A DNA stretch of 9,011 nucleotides from Alphaproteobacteria bacterium. Lineage in GTDB: Bacteria; Pseudomonadota; Alphaproteobacteria; UBA8366. Of the stretch, positions 6,717 to 9,011 are shown piece by piece (the first letter of the stretch is position 1; each line of letters begins with the position of its first letter). The notes beneath the pieces were generated by a model. The model was not told where the DNA came from. It ran no database searches and saw nothing but the letters and a program-made list of their open reading frames with translations. The translations under genes and the position numbers were made by a program. The DNA is taken from the NCBI GenBank assembly GCA_030743445.1, contig JASLSL010000307.1, forward strand, positions 1-9,011, given 5' to 3'.

Positions 6717-7817
6717 ATGAGGAGGCGCGATTTTCTGAAGTGCGCAACGGGTACCGCCGGAGCGATCGCCGCGGCCGCCTCGGGCCTGTCGAAACCCGCG
6801 ATCGCCCGGGACACGAAAGAACTCAAATTGGTAACCTCGTGGCCGCGGGACTTCCCCGGCCTCGGCACCACCGCCAGCCGACTGGCGAGGCGGATTTCCG
6901 ACATGTCGGGCGGCCGGTACACAGTCAAGCTGTTCGCCGGCGGCGAGTTGGTGCAACCGCTCGATTGCCTCGACGCCGTGCAGCACGGTACCGCCGACCT
7001 CTATCACTCGGCCGAGTACTACTATCAGAACAAGACCAAGGCCTTTAACTTCTTCGCCGCCATTCCGTTCGGGCTGAGCGCCGGCGAGATGAACGCCTGG
7101 ATTTACCACGGCGGCGGCCAGGAATTGTGGAACGAGCTCGGCCGGCGCAACGGCGTGAAACCGCTGATGGCCGGCAACACCGGCAGCCAGATGGGCGGCT
7201 GGTTCCGCACTGAGATCGAATCGCTCGCGGACTTCAAGGGCCTCAGGATGCGCATCCCGGGCCTCGGCGGCGCCGTCCTCGCCAAGCTCGGCGGCAAGGT
7301 CGTGAATATCGCCGGGGGCGAGGTCTACGGGGCGCTCAAGGCCGGCACGCTGGATGCGAGCGAATGGGTCGGCCCGTGGAACGACCTCGCCATGGGGTTC
7401 TACAAGGTCGCGGATTTCTATTACTACCCGGGCTTCCACGAGCCCGGCACGGTGTTGAGCTTCGGCCTCAACGCGACGTTCTGGGATTCGCTCCCGCCCG
7501 GCGACAAGGCGATGTTCGAGGCCGCCGCGGCGGCGGAGAACGACATCACGCTGGCCGAATACACCGCCCGCAACGCCGCCGCGCTCGAGGTGCTGATCGA
7601 TACCCACGGGGTCGAGCTGATGCGCTACCCGAGAGATGTGCTGCGGGCGGTCGGACAGGCGGCCGGCGAGGTCGTGCTGGAATCGACCGAGGCCGACCCG
7701 CTCGCCAAACGGATCTACGACAGCTACATCAAATTCCGGGCGACCGCGATCGGCTGGTCGAAACGCTCGGACCAGGCGTTCTGGAGCGCCCGCCTGCTGC
7801 CCTTCAAGTACGGGTGA
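6717..7817 (+). CDS. TRAP transporter solute-binding protein, DctP family, TakP-like
   Basis: A periplasmic binding protein that would deliver a carboxylate to a TRAP membrane complex. The 366-residue precursor opens with a Tat-type signal: RRRDFLK at 2-8, an Ala-rich hydrophobic stretch to about 22, and probable cleavage after AIA at 28-30. The mature part shares long motifs, as I recall them, with the Rhodobacter 2-oxoacid-binding TakP: FAGGELV, IPFGLSAGEMNAWIYHGGG, GNTGSQMGGWFRTEI (Arg164), LRMRIPG (Arg179), AGGEVYGALKAGTLDASEWVGP (in part metal-site residues, Glu216-Trp217), and FYYYPGF. In TakP-type proteins the Arg binds the ligand carboxylate and Glu-Trp helps hold a cation. The ligand is therefore probably a 2-oxo- or 2-hydroxy-acid, possibly a sugar acid given that an enolase-superfamily enzyme follows after 16 bp. 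No TRAP small or large membrane subunit is in the window, so partners must be encoded downstream beyond the convergent gene or elsewhere. Confidence 0.92.
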   Translation: MRRRDFLKCATGTAGAIAAAASGLSKPAIARDTKELKLVTSWPRDFPGLGTTASRLARRISDMSGGRYTVKLFAGGELVQPLDCLDAVQHGTADLYHSAEYYYQNKTKAFNFFAAIPFGLSAGEMNAWIYHGGGQELWNELGRRNGVKPLMAGNTGSQMGGWFRTEIESLADFKGLRMRIPGLGGAVLAKLGGKVVNIAGGEVYGALKAGTLDASEWVGPWNDLAMGFYKVADFYYYPGFHEPGTVLSFGLNATFWDSLPPGDKAMFEAAAAAENDITLAEYTARNAAALEVLIDTHGVELMRYPRDVLRAVGQAAGEVVLESTEADPLAKRIYDSYIKFRATAIGWSKRSDQAFWSARLLPFKYG

Positions 7818-7833
7818 GGTTGGGGGCCATCGG

Positions 7834-8925
7834 ATGCTCATGACGCTGAAGGCAATCGAGGCGGATCACTACCGCATCCCGCTCCCGGTCACGCTGTCGG
7901 ACGCGACCCATGGAGACATCAGCCATTTCGAGCTGGTGACGGTCAGGCTCGCCGCCGCCGACGGGACCGAAGGCGTCGGCTACACCTATACGGTGGGCGC
8001 CGGCGGCGAAGCGGTCCGCTCGCTGATCGATCGCGAGCTGAATCCGGTACTGCTGGACCAGGACAACGCCGACATCGAAACCCTGTGGCAACGCATGTGG
8101 TGGGCGCTGCACTGGGTCGGGCGCGGCGGCCTCGTCTCGCTTGCCATCTCGGCCGTCGACATCGCCCTTTGGGACCTCATGGCGCGCCGGCAATCGGTCC
8201 CGCTGTGGCGGCTGTTGGGCGGCGCGGAACCCCGCGTGCCGGCCTATGTCGGCGGCGTCGATTTGCACTTCCCAGAGGAACAGCTGCTGCTGCAGGCGCG
8301 CGACAACCTCGCGGCGGGATACCGCGCCCTCAAGATGAAGGTCGGCAGGCCACAGCTCGAAGAGGATGTCGCCCGTGTCGCCGCGATGCGCGATCTCCTC
8401 GGCCCGGAAGTGGCACTCATGGTCGACGCCAATATGGGCTGGAGCGTTGAGGAGGCGATTCGCGCGTCGCACGCCTTGGCCGAGTACGACGTCACCTGGC
8501 TCGAGGAGCCGACCCTCCCCGACGATTTCGCCGGGCACGCGCGGGTTGTCGAAGAGGGGGCGCTGCCGGTCGCCGCCGGCGAAAACCTGCGCACGCTCCA
8601 CGAATTCCAGCATTTGGTGGAGGCCGGCGGGGTGTCGTTCCCGGAGCCCGGCGTCTCCAACTGCGGCGGCATCACCGTGTGGCTGCAGGTGGCGGAGCTC
8701 GCTCGGGCGCACGACCTGCCGGTGACCTCGCACGGCGTGCACGATCTGCATGTGCATCTGCTGGCCGCCGTTGCCAACAGTTCCTACCTTGAGGTGCACG
8801 GCTTCGGGCTCGAGCGTTTCATCGCCCACCCGCTGGAAATCCGGGACGGCCTTGCCACCGCGCCCGACCGCCCCGGTCACGGCGTCGCCTTCGATTGGGC
8901 CGCGCTGGAGGAGTTTAGGGTCTAA
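7834..8925 (+). CDS. Enolase-superfamily enzyme, mandelate racemase/sugar-acid dehydratase group
   Basis: The 363-residue product has the N-terminal capping domain (about 1-125) and a TIM-barrel domain (about 130-345) of the mandelate racemase/muconate lactonizing group. Active-site elements: Lys167-x-Lys169 in LKMKVGRP, metal ligands Asp198 (VDANMGW), Glu224 (WLEEPT) and Glu250 (AAGENL), and His300 in PVTSHGVHD. All sit at mandelate-racemase numbering plus three. The Asp of the His-Asp dyad (Asp270 in mandelate racemase), expected in EPDVSNCGG, is replaced by Gly273 (codon GGC at 8650-8652). Segments such as DATHG near the N-terminus, VGYTYTVG and APDRPGHG resemble the talarate/galactarate dehydratase-like branch, so a sugar-acid dehydratase is the likely ancestry; actual activity is uncertain because of Gly273. 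ATG 7834 is preceded by GGGGG at 7822-7826; ATG 7840, two codons later, is also possible. Close linkage to the binding protein upstream suggests a shared substrate. Confidence 0.92.
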   Translation: MLMTLKAIEADHYRIPLPVTLSDATHGDISHFELVTVRLAAADGTEGVGYTYTVGAGGEAVRSLIDRELNPVLLDQDNADIETLWQRMWWALHWVGRGGLVSLAISAVDIALWDLMARRQSVPLWRLLGGAEPRVPAYVGGVDLHFPEEQLLLQARDNLAAGYRALKMKVGRPQLEEDVARVAAMRDLLGPEVALMVDANMGWSVEEAIRASHALAEYDVTWLEEPTLPDDFAGHARVVEEGALPVAAGENLRTLHEFQHLVEAGGVSFPEPGVSNCGGITVWLQVAELARAHDLPVTSHGVHDLHVHLLAAVANSSYLEVHGFGLERFIAHPLEIRDGLATAPDRPGHGVAFDWAALEEFRV

Positions 8926-9011
8926 CCGAACTTGTTGTTCCTGGGGAAGCCCTTCGGGACGACGAGGCCGGCCTGGGCGCGCTTGCCGAGCCAGCGCTTG
9001 ATGTCGGGCTC
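8922..9011 (-). CDS. C-terminus of an unidentified convergent protein (partial)
   Basis: Read on the minus strand from the window edge, 29 codons run to a TAG at 8924-8922. The peptide contains IKRWLGKRAQAG and ends PKGFPRNNKFG. Third positions are G or C in 28 of the 29 codons, matching the bias of the certain genes, and the frame abuts the end of a neighbouring gene, so it is very likely real coding sequence. The tail is basic (many Lys/Arg). I do not recognise the family. Its stop overlaps the TAA of the enolase-superfamily gene by two bases, so the two genes converge with no spacer. Confidence 0.65.
   Translation of the reverse strand, partial: EPDIKRWLGKRAQAGLVVPKGFPRNNKFG

Noticed and set aside
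7636..7833. N-terminal extension of the enolase-superfamily protein into the binding-protein gene
   Set aside because: The extra 66 residues are Arg/Ser-rich out-of-frame translation of the upstream gene; ATG 7834 sits right at the start of the capping domain.
5843..8880. Long minus-strand frames (about 360-410 codons each) opposite bpt, the TRAP binding protein and the enolase-superfamily gene
   Set aside because: The + strand proteins match known families along their length; the reverse frames do not and are shadows of high-GC codon use.

Overview
The window is a GC-rich, densely packed stretch of bacterial chromosome. Nine genes lie in a row on the + strand, and the tail of a tenth enters from the right on the - strand. 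The gene types (Bpt leucyl-transferase beside an RDD membrane protein, MotA/MotB stator genes, a TakP-like TRAP binding protein) together with the strong G/C preference at third codon positions suggest an alphaproteobacterium, perhaps Rhodospirillales-like. That placement is inference; no rRNA or other marker is present. I see no tRNA, CRISPR array, insertion sequence or prophage signature, and no geneless stretch reaches 100 bp.

Layout. 1-1191: the C-terminal part of a penicillin acylase-family Ntn hydrolase, cut by the window edge. 1205-2431: a medium-length threonine ammonia-lyase with one ACT domain, 13 bp downstream and probably co-transcribed. A 96-bp AT-rich gap (2432-2527) carries a plausible sigma70-type promoter and a leader hairpin. 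Then comes a flagellar stator block, motA (2528-3391), motB (3414-4379) and a second motB paralogue (4398-5291), followed by a terminator-like hairpin. 5374-5874 is an RDD-family membrane protein gene interrupted by an in-frame TAG. 5912-6667 is bpt, an aminoacyl-tRNA-protein transferase of the N-degron pathway. 6717-7817 is a Tat-exported TRAP solute-binding protein, and 7834-8925 an enolase-superfamily sugar-acid dehydratase/racemase homologue. 8922-9011 on the - strand is the C-terminus of an unidentified convergent gene.

How the genes work together. motA-motB-motB should encode an ion-driven flagellar stator with two different B subunits available to one A subunit. The solute-binding protein and the enolase-superfamily enzyme look like a capture-and-catabolise pair for a hydroxy- or sugar acid, but no TRAP membrane subunits lie in the window. 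The RDD gene and bpt form a short co-directional unit.

Points most worth a second look: (1) the tandem motB paralogues, the second having lost parts of the peptidoglycan-binding signature; (2) the enolase-superfamily enzyme, in which every mandelate-racemase active-site residue is found at a constant +3 offset except Asp270, which is Gly273; (3) the in-frame amber codon in the RDD gene.
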